A stretch of DNA of 64,000 bases from Magnetospirillum fulvum (GCF_900108475.1 NZ_FNWO01000001.1:399128-463127), one strand, 5' to 3'; counted from the stretch's first letter, positions 26,763 through 35,305 are shown. Notes: generated by a model not told the origin, from the letters alone. A program made the numbers and translations.

Positions 26763-26927
26763 GGGAGCCTCCTCGTCTGGAAACAATCAACCGATGAAAA
26801 CCATACGACATCGCGCTCAAAATGCCAAAGTTAATTTGGTTTCATTTTAATAAATAGTTTCGTCGTCTTTCCCTTTCAGAAATATGACTATCGGACAAGG
26901 TCCGGTATTGGCCCGAGTTATGTTGCA

Positions 26928-27860
26928 TCACAGCAAAGTCGGTATTTCGGCTGTGGGTAATACCCAGGCAGGTCGAAAAAGAAATTCAGAATCAGGGTCG
27001 TGTTCGGCGAGTCTTATCCTGGCCTGTTCGCGCGATCCGACCGCATAACAATAGGCGCAGCCATGCGGACAGGTGTCGTACTCGCCGATATCGCGACTTT
27101 CGTGACACTGACAGCCGGGGCGGGTGCCGCGCGGTCGCGCTGGAATCGAGCGGGGATAGCCCCACCCCGCCGCCACCCGCTCCAGCCGACGGGCATCGAC
27201 GCAGCGGCCGGGCTCTGCCTCGGGAACGATCAGTCCGGGCTGGGCGCACAAAGTCGGCCGCATCCCCCGCGCCCGCGCCATCCCGGCCAGCCGGGTCAGC
27301 AGCGCCTGCTTGTCCTCGGCGGGCGGATCGACCCAGGTAAACCCCTCCCCCTCTGCCGCCGCGAGAGTCAGGTTGCGCTCGGTCTTGCGATAGAGAGTGG
27401 CGCACGAGATCACCACCTCATCGACCGCCCCAGCGAGGGCGTCGGCCAGGGCGGCAAAGGTCTCCAGATGCCACGAGGGCGGCGTCAGCGAGGTGATCAG
27501 CACCGGATCGTAGCGCCACACCACCACGTCCGGCCCGTGACGCGCCGCCAGATCGCGGATCAAGGCGACGGCGCGGGCGGGGTCGATCACCGAGCGTTCC
27601 AACCGGCGGGGATAGCCGGTCACGGTGTAATGCAGGATGAAGGGGTATCCGGCGGCCCGGACCTCGTCGAACGCGGCTTGGAACGGCGCCGGGTTGCGGC
27701 TCCAAAACACATAGCCGTCGATTCCGGCCCGCAACGGAATTGTCGAGATTTGCCGTCCATAGGGATTGACCGCCCGGACCCATCCGGCGCGAAAGCGGTT
27801 GAGAAACCAGCGGCCGTAAAAAGCCGGGATGTCGGTACGATAACTCGCCGAAATGATCAT
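26928..27860 (-). CDS. DUF1848 family Fe-S/radical-SAM-like protein
   Basis: A 310-residue protein of the DUF1848 family: IISASYRTDIPAFYGRWF at the N-terminus, GYVFWSRNPAPF and FILHYTVTGYPRRLE are hallmark segments. A C-terminal cysteine cluster, CQCHESRDIGEYDTCPHGCAYCYA in part, carries five cysteines, with CPHGCAYC resembling a CX3CX2C radical-SAM binding motif placed unusually at the end of the barrel. No reaction is established. The ATG at 27860 with GAGG upstream is preferred over in-frame codons up to 28007 which overlap the chemoreceptor gene. Confidence 0.8.
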   Translation of the reverse strand: MIISASYRTDIPAFYGRWFLNRFRAGWVRAVNPYGRQISTIPLRAGIDGYVFWSRNPAPFQAAFDEVRAAGYPFILHYTVTGYPRRLERSVIDPARAVALIRDLAARHGPDVVVWRYDPVLITSLTPPSWHLETFAALADALAGAVDEVVISCATLYRKTERNLTLAAAEGEGFTWVDPPAEDKQALLTRLAGMARARGMRPTLCAQPGLIVPEAEPGRCVDARRLERVAAGWGYPRSIPARPRGTRPGCQCHESRDIGEYDTCPHGCAYCYAVGSREQARIRLAEHDPDSEFLFRPAWVLPTAEIPTLL

Positions 27861-27879
27861 GCCGGATGAAGCCTCATGC

Positions 27880-27912
27880 CGGGGGCCGACGACGATCTCG
27901 CATCGGCCCCCG
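27880..27912 (-). terminator. GC-rich hairpin after the Cache chemoreceptor gene
   Basis: A 10-bp stem, CGGGGGCCGA with TCGGCCCCCG, lies 38 nt past the chemoreceptor stop codon and before the DUF1848 start. There is no U tract, so it may end transcription only with help or stabilise the mRNA 3' end. Confidence 0.4.
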
Positions 27913-27949
27913 ATCTGTGCCCTGCGCCGGGGCGAGTTTAGCCCAAACC

Positions 27950-29629
27950 TCAGCCCTCGCGCACGTTGGAGAGGAACTGGCTGACCTCCCCGCGCAAGAC
28001 GTCGCATTCGCGGCGCAGACGCCCGGCGGCGTCATGCACGCCCCCGGAAATCTGCCGGGTCTCGGTTACCGCCTGGGTCACGTCGGCGATGGTATGGCTG
28101 ACCAGGATCGTTCCCGACGACGCCTGATGGACGTTGCGGGTGATTTCCTGGGTCGCCGCCCCCTGCTGATCGACCGCGGCGGCAATCGCCGTCGTCGAAT
28201 CGCGGATAGTGTCGATGATCCCGGCGATCGAATCGATCGCGCCGACGGCAACGGCGGTGGCCTGCTGGATTGCCGAGATCTGCTCGCCGATTTCCTCGGT
28301 CGCCTTGGCGGTCTGGTTGGCGAGGTGTTTGACCTCTCCGGCGACGACGGCAAAGCCCTTGCCCGCCTCTCCGGCCCGGGCCGCCTCGATGGTGGCGTTA
28401 AGCGCGAGCAGATTGGTCTGGGCCGCAATGTCGTTGATCAGGTTGACGACGGCTCCGATCCGCTGCGCCGCCTCGGCCAGACCGCGCACATGCTCGCTGG
28501 TCCGCCCGGCCTCGGACGAGGCTTCGATCGCGATCCGGGCCGAATTGGTCACCTGACGGCCGATCTCGCCGATCGACGAGGTCAATTGTTCGGTCGCGGC
28601 GGCGACGGTCTGGACGTTGGCCGAAGCCTGCTCCGCCGCCGAGGCGACAGTGATCGAGCGATCCGACGTCATCTCGGCGGCCGAGGACATCTGGGCTGCG
28701 TTGCGTTCGAGATCGACTGCGGCGGTAGCGACAACGTCGAGCGCACTCGTCGCGGCGGCATCAAAGGTGCGGGCGAGACCGGCGATGCGGTGGGCGGCAG
28801 CGGTGCGGCGAGCCTGCTCGGTCTCGCGGGCGGCTGCCATCTCGCGGTTCTCGATCATCCGCTGGCGGAACACGTCCAGCGCCTCGGCCATCCGGGTCAA
28901 TTCGTCATTGCCGCTGTCGGCGACGATCGGACTGTCGAGGTCGCCTTCGGCCAGCGACAACATCCGTTCCGACTGGGCACGGACCCGCCGCCCGATTCCG
29001 TGCGCCACCAGCAGACCGACCAGCACCGACAGGGCCAGGGCGATCCCGCCCGCCCCGGCGATCAGGCCAAGCGCCCGGCGGGTTTCGATCTCGACATCGT
29101 CGGTATAGACGCCGGTGCCGATCATCCAGCCCCACGGATCGAATCCGGCGGCATAGCCCAACTTGGCCGACGGCACCGTCTCGCCCGGCTTGGGCCATTG
29201 GAAGGGCAGGAAATCGCCGCCGCGCCGCGCCGCGCGGATCAATTCGTCGATGGTGCGGACGCCATTGGAATCGACGGTGTCCTTCAGCTTATAGGTTCCC
29301 TCCAGATCGGTCTTGATCGGGTGGGACAGCAGCTTGCCGTCGTAATCGTAGACGTAGAAATATTCCTGGCCGGAAAAGCGGATGGCCCGGATCGCATCGC
29401 GGGCCAGAATTTTGGCCTGGTCCTCGTCCATCCGACCGGCCTTGGCCTCGGCGTGCAACGAGCCGACCACCCGAACGGCGGCTTCGGTGACGCTTTTGAT
29501 CTGGAGGCGATGGGCGGCCTCGATTTTGTCATGGACGATATTGGCGGCAAAAATACCCACCAGCAGAATCGCCGCCGCCGACAGGATTGGCATCAGAAGA
29601 ATCTGTTGCCGAATGCTAAGTGCCTTCAT
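27950..29629 (-). CDS. methyl-accepting chemotaxis protein with single Cache domain
   Basis: A 559-residue chemoreceptor: TM1 (about residues 8-28), a periplasmic sCache_2-type domain (FSGQEYFYVYDYDGKLLSHP near 85; DPWGWMIGTGVYTDD near 160), TM2 (about 185-210), HAMP, and a signalling domain with the hairpin tip [20 protein letters not shown]. sCache_2 domains commonly bind small organic acids. It ends VSQFLSNVREG, with no CheR-tethering pentapeptide. The ATG at 29629 has AAGGGA upstream; an alternative at 29650 adds seven residues. Confidence 0.9.
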   Translation of the reverse strand: MKALSIRQQILLMPILSAAAILLVGIFAANIVHDKIEAAHRLQIKSVTEAAVRVVGSLHAEAKAGRMDEDQAKILARDAIRAIRFSGQEYFYVYDYDGKLLSHPIKTDLEGTYKLKDTVDSNGVRTIDELIRAARRGGDFLPFQWPKPGETVPSAKLGYAAGFDPWGWMIGTGVYTDDVEIETRRALGLIAGAGGIALALSVLVGLLVAHGIGRRVRAQSERMLSLAEGDLDSPIVADSGNDELTRMAEALDVFRQRMIENREMAAARETEQARRTAAAHRIAGLARTFDAAATSALDVVATAAVDLERNAAQMSSAAEMTSDRSITVASAAEQASANVQTVAAATEQLTSSIGEIGRQVTNSARIAIEASSEAGRTSEHVRGLAEAAQRIGAVVNLINDIAAQTNLLALNATIEAARAGEAGKGFAVVAGEVKHLANQTAKATEEIGEQISAIQQATAVAVGAIDSIAGIIDTIRDSTTAIAAAVDQQGAATQEITRNVHQASSGTILVSHTIADVTQAVTETRQISGGVHDAAGRLRRECDVLRGEVSQFLSNVREG

Positions 29630-30125
29630 GGGGATAGATCCCTTGGTCATTCCAATTGGAGATTTTCCCCTCCCCGCTTTGCCCGCTTTCTGCGATTTTA
29701 TTTTTCCGGCATCATCAGGAGAATTAAAAGAAAGGGTTGAGATTCAACCTGATGCTTCAGCTTAACGAAACATATAATGCTTCCTCAATTTTATACAAAT
29801 CTACAAAGGCATATCCGCATATTTCGACAGGTCTTAAGCTTAGGGTAATCTTGACCCAACCCTAGCCAACAGGCTTGGTCGATTATAACCTCTAGGCTAG
29901 TTCTGCTGGCGAAAGCGGTAGGTTTGACCAAGACAGGTCGCCTTTTGCCGCCGCGTCGTCTTGGCCGGTCTGCCTGCCTTCCAAGCGGAGGTAGGGATTT
30001 CCACCGATGGGGAGGCATTGAAACGCAAGCCCTTCGGCCCCAACTCTAGACTCATTACAGGACACCTTCGCCATCCCAGCATGGACGAAGGACGGGTCAT
30101 AGGTTCGGGTCGGAAGGATACAATT
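29630..30125. other. 495-bp intergenic region between chemoreceptor and CBS gene
   Basis: No convincing gene. The part near the chemoreceptor start is AT-rich (about 29690-29880) and probably holds its promoter. GGTTGA-atc-TCAACC (minus strand, about 29736-29750) forms a small hairpin followed by a pyrimidine-rich stretch, and CTAGCC...GGCTAG is an inverted repeat near 29862-29901. The half nearer the CBS gene has normal GC and is probably its leader. Confidence 0.4.
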
Positions 30126-30557
30126 ATGTCAGTCGCTGCCATTCTCGACATCAAAGGTCATAACATCTTCACCATTCGGCCCGATCACTCGGTCGCCGAC
30201 GCCGCCGCCCTGTTGTCGGGCAAAAAAGTCGGCGTCGCCGTCGTGTGCGACAGCTCCGGCGCCTTGCTTGGTGTTCTGTCCGAACGCGACATCGTCCATG
30301 GCATCAGCCAGTACGGCAAGGCGGCGATCGACATGCCGATCCGCAACATCATGTCGAGCCCGGTAGTGACCTGTGCACCCACCGATTCGGCCAAGGGAAT
30401 CCTGGTGGTGATGACCGAGCGGCGCATCCGCCACCTTCCGGTCGTCGCCGATGGCCAATTGTTGGGAATCGTCTCGATCGGCGACGCGGTCAGCTACCGT
30501 CTGCGCGAAACCCAGCTTGAGGTCGGTGTCCTGCGCGATTTCGCGGTGATCCGCTGA
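30126..30557 (+). CDS. stand-alone CBS-pair protein
   Basis: A 143-residue protein made only of two CBS motifs (about residues 10-65, DHSVADAAALLSGKKVGVAVV; and about 75-135, DSAKGILVVMTERRIRHLPVV). CBS pairs bind adenosyl nucleotides such as AMP, ATP or SAM and often report energy state to a partner. LLGVLSERDIVHGIS and GIVSIGDAV are the classic repeats. GGAAGG 8 nt upstream fixes the start over longer in-frame alternatives from 29961. Partner unknown; the phasin gene downstream has its own promoter candidate. Confidence 0.9.
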   Translation: MSVAAILDIKGHNIFTIRPDHSVADAAALLSGKKVGVAVVCDSSGALLGVLSERDIVHGISQYGKAAIDMPIRNIMSSPVVTCAPTDSAKGILVVMTERRIRHLPVVADGQLLGIVSIGDAVSYRLRETQLEVGVLRDFAVIR

Positions 30558-30570
30558 TCCCAATTCGCAT

Positions 30571-30584
30571 TTGCTGCGGTGCAA
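30571..30584. promoter_or_regulatory. TGC-rich palindrome upstream of phasin gene, site 1
   Basis: TTGCTGCGGTGCAA is a near-palindrome similar to the TGC-rich sites bound by the PHB-responsive repressor PhaR in Paracoccus. It pairs with a second similar site at 30631-30643. No phaR gene is in the window. Confidence 0.4.
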
Positions 30585-30603
30585 AAAATCCATTTGCGCT
30601 CGC

Positions 30604-30632
30604 TTGCGATTGAGCTAAAGCGGCCTTATGTT
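30604..30632 (+). promoter_or_regulatory. sigma-70-type promoter candidate for phasin gene
   Basis: TTGCGA (30604-30609) and TATGTT (30627-30632) are separated by exactly 17 bp. They sit about 60 bp upstream of the phasin start, between the two TGC-rich sites. Confidence 0.5.
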
Positions 30633-30643
30633 GCACTGCACAA
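30631..30643. promoter_or_regulatory. TGC-rich palindrome overlapping phasin -10 region, site 2
   Basis: TTGCACTGCACAA overlaps the candidate -10 hexamer and would suit a repressor such as PhaR, which leaves DNA when it binds nascent polyhydroxybutyrate. The match is by eye. Confidence 0.4.
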
Positions 30644-30693
30644 TAAGCGATCCGGCCACGGCCCGCTTTGTGGACACAAAGAAGGGATTTGTC

Positions 30694-31050
30694 ATGAGCT
30701 TTAAAATTGATGGATTCGAAACCTTCGTCTCGTTCGGCAAGGATAATGCCGACGCTCTGAGCAAGAGCGGCGCTGCCAGCGTCAAGGCGATTGAGGAGAT
30801 TGCCAAGGCGCAGCAGGCGGTGCTGGCCCGCTCGATCGACAAGGCCGACGCCGCGTTCAAAGCCCTGTTCGCGGTCAAAAGCCCGGTTGAACTGGCCGAA
30901 CTTCAGAACCGTCTGGCCCGCCAGTCGTTCGAAGACGTCATCGTAGAGACGCGCAAGCTGGCTGAAATCGCCACCGCCGCCGTCAGCGCGACGCTCGAGC
31001 CGCTGAACGCCCGCTTCACCGACGTCCAGTCGGGCCGCAAGGCCGCCTGA
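30694..31050 (+). CDS. phasin family protein
   Basis: A 118-residue helical phasin (PF09361-like): FETFVSFGKDNADALSKSG at the start and VKSPVELAELQNRLARQSFED in the middle are characteristic. Phasins coat polyhydroxyalkanoate granules and control their number and size. AAGAAGGGA upstream supports the ATG at 30694 rather than 30628. No phaC or phaZ is nearby. A terminator hairpin follows 24 bp after the stop. Confidence 0.9.
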   Translation: MSFKIDGFETFVSFGKDNADALSKSGAASVKAIEEIAKAQQAVLARSIDKADAAFKALFAVKSPVELAELQNRLARQSFEDVIVETRKLAEIATAAVSATLEPLNARFTDVQSGRKAA

Positions 31051-31073
31051 CCGGAATCGGTCGGATCGACGAC

Positions 31074-31098
31074 ACCCCGGCCACATCCTGGCCGGGGT
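31074..31098. terminator. bidirectional hairpin between phasin and amrS
   Basis: ACCCCGGCCA-catcc-TGGCCGGGGT is a perfect 10-bp stem between two convergent genes (stops at 31050 and 31109). U tracts are short on both strands, so efficiency is uncertain, but position and strength fit a shared terminator. Confidence 0.6.
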
Positions 31099-31108
31099 TC
31101 ATCCGGTG

Positions 31109-32197
31109 TCACTCGCCCAGCCGGACCGGCTGACGTCGGGCTCCCCAATCGCCGGGATGAGGTTCGAACAGACCGGCCAGCCGCGCCCCGCAGGCGCAGC
31201 AGCAACCGTTTTCGGTCAGCGCCCAGCCGGTCAGCCGATACCAATCGCGCTCGATCAGACGGGCTTTGCACACCGGGCAGAGGGTGGCGCCTCCGTCGCA
31301 ATCATGGACATTGCCGGTATAGACGTGGTTGAGGCCGCTGGCCTTGGCGATCCGACGTGCCCGGGTCAGCACCGAAGGATCGGTGGCAAGGTGGTCACGC
31401 ATCTTCCAGTCGGGATGAAACGCCGACAGATGCAGCGGCACATCCGGCCCGAGCGCGGTGGCGATCCAGCCCGACAGCGCCTCGATTTCGGCGGGAGAAT
31501 CGTTTTCGCCGGGGATCAGCAAAGTGGTGATCTCGACCCAGGTCGGGGTCTCGTGAACCAGCCAGCGCAAGGTTTCCTTGACCGGTTCCAGGCGACCGCC
31601 GCACAGACGGCGATAGAAATCGTCGGAAAAAGACTTCAAATCGACATTGGCGGCATCCATCTCGGCGAACAGATCGCTGCGCGCCGCCGCATCGACATAG
31701 CCCGCCGTCACCGCCACCGTCTTTACCCCCCGCGCGCGGCAAGCCAGGGCAACATCGACGGCATATTCGAGAAAAACGACCGGATCGTTATAGGTGAAGG
31801 CAACCGAGCGGCAGCCCAGCCGCACCGCCGCCGTGGCGATGGCCTCCGGCGACGCGGATTCGTTCAGGCGATCGACGGTGGTGGCCTTGGAAATATCCCA
31901 ATTCTGGCAGAAGGTGCAGGTCAGGTTGCACCCGGCGGTCCCGAACGACAGCACCGGCGTCCCGGGCAGAAAGTGGTTGAGCGGCTTCTTCTCGATCGGG
32001 TCGATACAAAACCCCGACGAGCGGCCATAGGTGGTGAGCACCATTCCCTCTGCCGCCGCCGCCCGCACGAAGCACAGTCCGCGCTGCCCTTCCCGCAAAA
32101 TGCACTGGCGGGGGCAAACGGCGCATCGAATCCGACCGTCATCAAGACGATGCCAATGACGCGCAGGAAAGAAAGAGCCCTGGATGGCATTGTTCAT
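31109..32197 (-). CDS. amrS: AmmeMemoRadiSam system radical SAM enzyme
   Basis: A 362-residue radical SAM protein with CNLTCTFCQNW (CX3CX2C, about residues 90-100) binding the SAM-cleaving [4Fe-4S] cluster. A distinctive N-terminal cysteine set (CAVCPRQC...GLC, residues 25-42) and a C-terminal zinc-ribbon-like region (CPVCK ... CCCACGARL) match the AmmeMemoRadiSam radical SAM family. These genes co-occur with Memo and AMMECR1 homologues in many genomes; the reaction is unknown. Here the partner is the divergent fusion gene 51 bp away, so the two likely share control. It is convergent with the phasin gene. Confidence 0.9.
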   Translation of the reverse strand: MNNAIQGSFFPARHWHRLDDGRIRCAVCPRQCILREGQRGLCFVRAAAAEGMVLTTYGRSSGFCIDPIEKKPLNHFLPGTPVLSFGTAGCNLTCTFCQNWDISKATTVDRLNESASPEAIATAAVRLGCRSVAFTYNDPVVFLEYAVDVALACRARGVKTVAVTAGYVDAAARSDLFAEMDAANVDLKSFSDDFYRRLCGGRLEPVKETLRWLVHETPTWVEITTLLIPGENDSPAEIEALSGWIATALGPDVPLHLSAFHPDWKMRDHLATDPSVLTRARRIAKASGLNHVYTGNVHDCDGGATLCPVCKARLIERDWYRLTGWALTENGCCCACGARLAGLFEPHPGDWGARRQPVRLGE

Positions 32198-32248
32198 CGC
32201 CGCAGAGTACCATGAAAGTGGGCAAAAAGCTCAAAAGAGGCCTTGGCC

Positions 32249-33640
32249 ATGACCGCGATTCGCCCCACTGCCGTTGCCGGACAGTTTTATCCGACCGATC
32301 CGGCCGAAATCCGCCAAATCTGCGCGGCTCTGCTCGCCGCCGCGCCCCCGGCTCGGCCGCCGGTTCCCAAGGCGATCATTGTTCCCCATGCCGGGTGGAT
32401 CTATTCCGGTCCCATCGCCGCCGCCGCCTATGCCCAAATGGCTCCAGCACGGGGAAAAGTGCGCCGCGTGGTGCTGTTGGGTCCGTCGCATCGAATCGCC
32501 TTGCGCGGACTGGCCTTGTCGAGTGCCGACCAGTGGGCCTCGCCGCTGGGGCCGGTCGGGCTCGATCATGATGGCACCCAGCGTCTGGCCACCCTGCCCG
32601 GTCTAGGATTGTTCGACCCGGCCCATGCCCAGGAACATGCACTGGAAGTTCAGCTTCCTTTCCTGCAAACGGTGCTGGGCAACGACTTCCGGATGCTGCC
32701 GCTCGTCGTCGGCGACGCTTCGGCCGAAACCGTCGCGGCCGCGCTTGACGCCGTCTGGGGCGGGCCTGAGACCCTGATCGTGATTTCAACCGATTTGTCG
32801 CATTATCTCGATTACGAGTCGTGCCGTCGCCGGGACCAATCAACCGCCGCCGCGATCGAACGGTTCGACCCGGACGGGTTGGACCACGAGTCCGCCTGCG
32901 GCCGCGTTCCCCTCGCCGGTCTGCTGCTGGCGGCGAAGCGGCGGGCGATGCGAATCGAACGGCTTGATCTACGCAATTCCGGCGACACCGCCGGACCGCG
33001 CGACCGGGTGGTCGGCTATGGAGCCTGGGCCTTGTACGAAACCGAAAAAGAAACCGGGACGAAAGACGAAGACGCGGAGATTCGCGCCCTCGGCCCGACC
33101 CTGCTCGATCTGGCCTGGGGTTCGATCCACCACGGACTGAGCCATGGTCGCCCCGCATCCGCCCCGGTCACGTCCACCGGTCGCCTCGACCAACCCGGCG
33201 CGGTCTTCGTCACCTTGACCCGCCAGGGCGAATTGCGCGGCTGTATCGGCTCGCCGCAGGCCTGGCGCCCGCTGGCCGAAGATATCGTCGATAACGCGTT
33301 CAAGGCCGCCTTTGGCGACCCGCGCTTTCTACCGCTGCGACCGGCCGAGTTGGACGGGCTGGCCCTGTCGGTGTCGGTGCTGACTCCGCCGGTGGCAATG
33401 CGCTTCACCGACGAGGCCGATCTGCTGGCCCAGTTGCGCCCGCGTCGTGACGGATTGATCATCGAGGATGGCGGAGCGCGGGCTTTGTTTCTGCCTGCGG
33501 TGTGGGAGCAATTGCCCGCCCCCCGGACCTTCCTCGCCCATCTCAAGCGCAAGGCGGGACTGGCCCCCGATCATTGGTCGACCACCTTCCGCGCCAGTCG
33601 GTTCGAGGCGGTCGAGATCGGTAAGGACACAAAAGGGTAG
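32249..33640 (+). CDS. Memo-AMMECR1 fusion (AmmeMemoRadiSam proteins B+A)
   Basis: A 463-residue two-domain protein. Residues about 1-270 are a Memo-family domain (PHAGWIYSGPIAAAAYAQM; ISTDLSHYLDYESC; ACGRVPLAGLLLA), structurally related to extradiol dioxygenases. Residues about 285-463 are AMMECR1 (GELRGCIGSPQAWRPLAEDI; LSVSVLTPP). The LRGCIGS motif is the conserved AMMECR1 signature. The ATG at 32249 has GAGG 8 nt upstream; a TTG at 32243 is a weaker alternative. Fusion of the two halves, beside the radical SAM gene, argues that the three act together. It is convergent with hss. Confidence 0.9.
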   Translation: MTAIRPTAVAGQFYPTDPAEIRQICAALLAAAPPARPPVPKAIIVPHAGWIYSGPIAAAAYAQMAPARGKVRRVVLLGPSHRIALRGLALSSADQWASPLGPVGLDHDGTQRLATLPGLGLFDPAHAQEHALEVQLPFLQTVLGNDFRMLPLVVGDASAETVAAALDAVWGGPETLIVISTDLSHYLDYESCRRRDQSTAAAIERFDPDGLDHESACGRVPLAGLLLAAKRRAMRIERLDLRNSGDTAGPRDRVVGYGAWALYETEKETGTKDEDAEIRALGPTLLDLAWGSIHHGLSHGRPASAPVTSTGRLDQPGAVFVTLTRQGELRGCIGSPQAWRPLAEDIVDNAFKAAFGDPRFLPLRPAELDGLALSVSVLTPPVAMRFTDEADLLAQLRPRRDGLIIEDGGARALFLPAVWEQLPAPRTFLAHLKRKAGLAPDHWSTTFRASRFEAVEIGKDTKG

Positions 33641-33694
33641 CGCGTCGGCCGAGGGAGGACGTGTGCCCCCCTCTGCTTCTACGCTGGCCCCCGA

Positions 33695-35098
33695 TCAGGC
33701 GACCCGGATGTTGCGGAACTGCCAGGGATCGCTGGGATCGATATCCTCGGGGAACAAGGTGCCGCGCCCATCGAGCGGGGTCCAATCGGTATAGGCCCCG
33801 ACCACCGGACCCAGATAGGGGCGGCAGATTTCAAGGATGCGCTGGAAATCAATCTCGTCCGGCTCGACGATGCCGCGCTCGGGATTTTCCATCACCCAGA
33901 TCATCCCGGCCAGGACCGCGACGGTGACCTGGAGGCTGGTGGCGTTGTTGTGGGGCGCCAGCGAGCGAGCCTCGGCGACCGAAAGCTGCGACCCGTACCA
34001 ATAGGCGCCCTTGGCGTGACCGGCGAGCAGAACCCCCAGTTCGTCGATACCGCCGGTGATCTCGGACATCATCAGACGCTGGCGCGGCTGCTGAACCCAG
34101 CCCTTGCCCGCCAGTTCGTGGACCGACTTCACCGCGTCGTCGCAGGGGTGATAGGCGTAGTGGCAGGTCGGCCGATAGGCCACTTGGTCGCCGTCACGCA
34201 CCGTCAGAAAATCGGAGATCGAGATCGCTTCGCTATGGGTAATCAGGAAGCCGTGGAACGGTCCCTCGGTCGGAGTCCAGGTCCGCACCTGCTGGCTGGC
34301 CCCCGGACGCATCAGATAGATTGCGCTGTCGCAGCCGAAATCGTGGCGGCGGCCATCGCCGGGCAGGCCCTTTTCATGCGAGCCCCAGCCCAGTTCGGCG
34401 GGTTGGCAGCCTTCGCCGACGAAGCCGTCGATCGACCAGGTATTGACGAACTCGCCCTTTTCCTTGGGACGGTCGGCGACTTGGGTATCGCGCTCGGCGA
34501 CGTGGATGACCTTGACGCCGACCCGCTGCGCCAGCGCGGCCCAACCCGCACGGTCGGCCGGAACCGCCGCGTCCAGCCCGCACTCGGTGGCGACGTTCAA
34601 CAGGGCCTGCTTGACGAAATGCGACACCAGACCCGGATTGGCCCCGTGGGTGATCAACGCGGTCGAGGCGGGGGCAGACCCGCGCAGACCCAGCATCGTT
34701 TCGCGCAGGGCGTAATTGCTGCGGCGGCTGGGGCTGAGGGCGGGATCGGTATAGCCGCCCGGCCAGGGTTCGATGCAGGTGTCGAGATAAAGCGCGCCGA
34801 GATCGCGGCACAGTTCGACCAGGGCGACCGATGACACATCGACCGAAAGATTGAGCAGGAAATCGCCCTTGCCCAGCAGCGCCGACAGCCGGGGGCGATA
34901 ATTCTCGCGGGTCAGGGCGTCATTGATGAAGCGCAGCCCGTATTCGTTGGCAACGTCATGACCGCGTTCGTCGGCGGTGATGATGGTGATCCGAGTCGGA
35001 TCGATGTCGATATGGCGCAGGATCAGCGGCATAACCCCCTGTCCGATGCTGCCGAATCCCACCACCACCAATCGTCCGTCAAACGCGATATGCTTCAT
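33695..35098 (-). CDS. hss: homospermidine synthase
   Basis: A 467-residue bacterial homospermidine synthase that condenses two putrescines (or putrescine and spermidine) through an NAD+-dependent step. The Rossmann motif VVVGFGSIGQGVMP is at residues 11-24, and ITHGANPGLVSHFVKQAL and EPWPGGYTDP are conserved family segments. Homospermidine is a characteristic polyamine of many Rhodospirillales. GGAGA lies 9 nt upstream. The leader is long and structured, with a possible leader peptide (see 35252-35305). Confidence 0.94.
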   Translation of the reverse strand: MKHIAFDGRLVVVGFGSIGQGVMPLILRHIDIDPTRITIITADERGHDVANEYGLRFINDALTRENYRPRLSALLGKGDFLLNLSVDVSSVALVELCRDLGALYLDTCIEPWPGGYTDPALSPSRRSNYALRETMLGLRGSAPASTALITHGANPGLVSHFVKQALLNVATECGLDAAVPADRAGWAALAQRVGVKVIHVAERDTQVADRPKEKGEFVNTWSIDGFVGEGCQPAELGWGSHEKGLPGDGRRHDFGCDSAIYLMRPGASQQVRTWTPTEGPFHGFLITHSEAISISDFLTVRDGDQVAYRPTCHYAYHPCDDAVKSVHELAGKGWVQQPRQRLMMSEITGGIDELGVLLAGHAKGAYWYGSQLSVAEARSLAPHNNATSLQVTVAVLAGMIWVMENPERGIVEPDEIDFQRILEICRPYLGPVVGAYTDWTPLDGRGTLFPEDIDPSDPWQFRNIRVA

Positions 35099-35210
35099 CT
35101 TTTCTAGTCTCCACTGGGCAAGCGGTTCCCGTCCATTAAGGTTGCCGAACCAAACACGACATCAACACCCGCCCCCCCATGTCGGAGGAGGGTTGGGTAC
35201 GCTACGCGTC

Positions 35211-35250
35211 GGCGGCAGGCGACCGGATTGACCGGTCTCGCCTGACCGCC
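35211..35250 (-). promoter_or_regulatory. strong hairpin in hss leader
   Basis: GGCGG-CAGGCGA-CCGG pairs with CCGG-TC-TCGCCTG-A-CCGCC around an ATTGA loop, giving about 16 base pairs with small bulges. On the minus strand it follows 1 nt after the stop of a 17-codon reading frame and lies about 110 nt before hss. No U tract follows on the minus strand; on the plus strand a T6 run comes 9 nt after the stem, so a plus-strand terminator is an alternative. Confidence 0.45.
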
Positions 35251-35251
35251 G

Positions 35252-35305
35252 TCACATACTTTTTTCTAATCTTGGGATAAGGGCCCGTTCGCGGGTCACA
35301 ACCAT
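35252..35305 (-). CDS. possible 17-residue leader peptide upstream of hss
   Basis: An ATG at 35305 with a near-perfect Shine-Dalgarno (AGGGAGG, 5-nt spacing) opens a 17-codon frame: MVVTRERALIPRLEKSM then TGA. It contains three arginines and ends right against a strong hairpin. The layout resembles ribosome-dependent attenuators, and arginine feeds putrescine synthesis, so polyamine-linked control of hss is a reasonable guess. The frame is too short to be judged by coding statistics, and no homologue is known to me. Confidence 0.35.
   Translation of the reverse strand: MVVTRERALIPRLEKSM

Noticed and set aside
29961-30125. Longer N-terminus for the CBS protein
   Set aside because: The ribosome-binding site lies before 30126 and the CBS fold starts there; the extension has no similarity.
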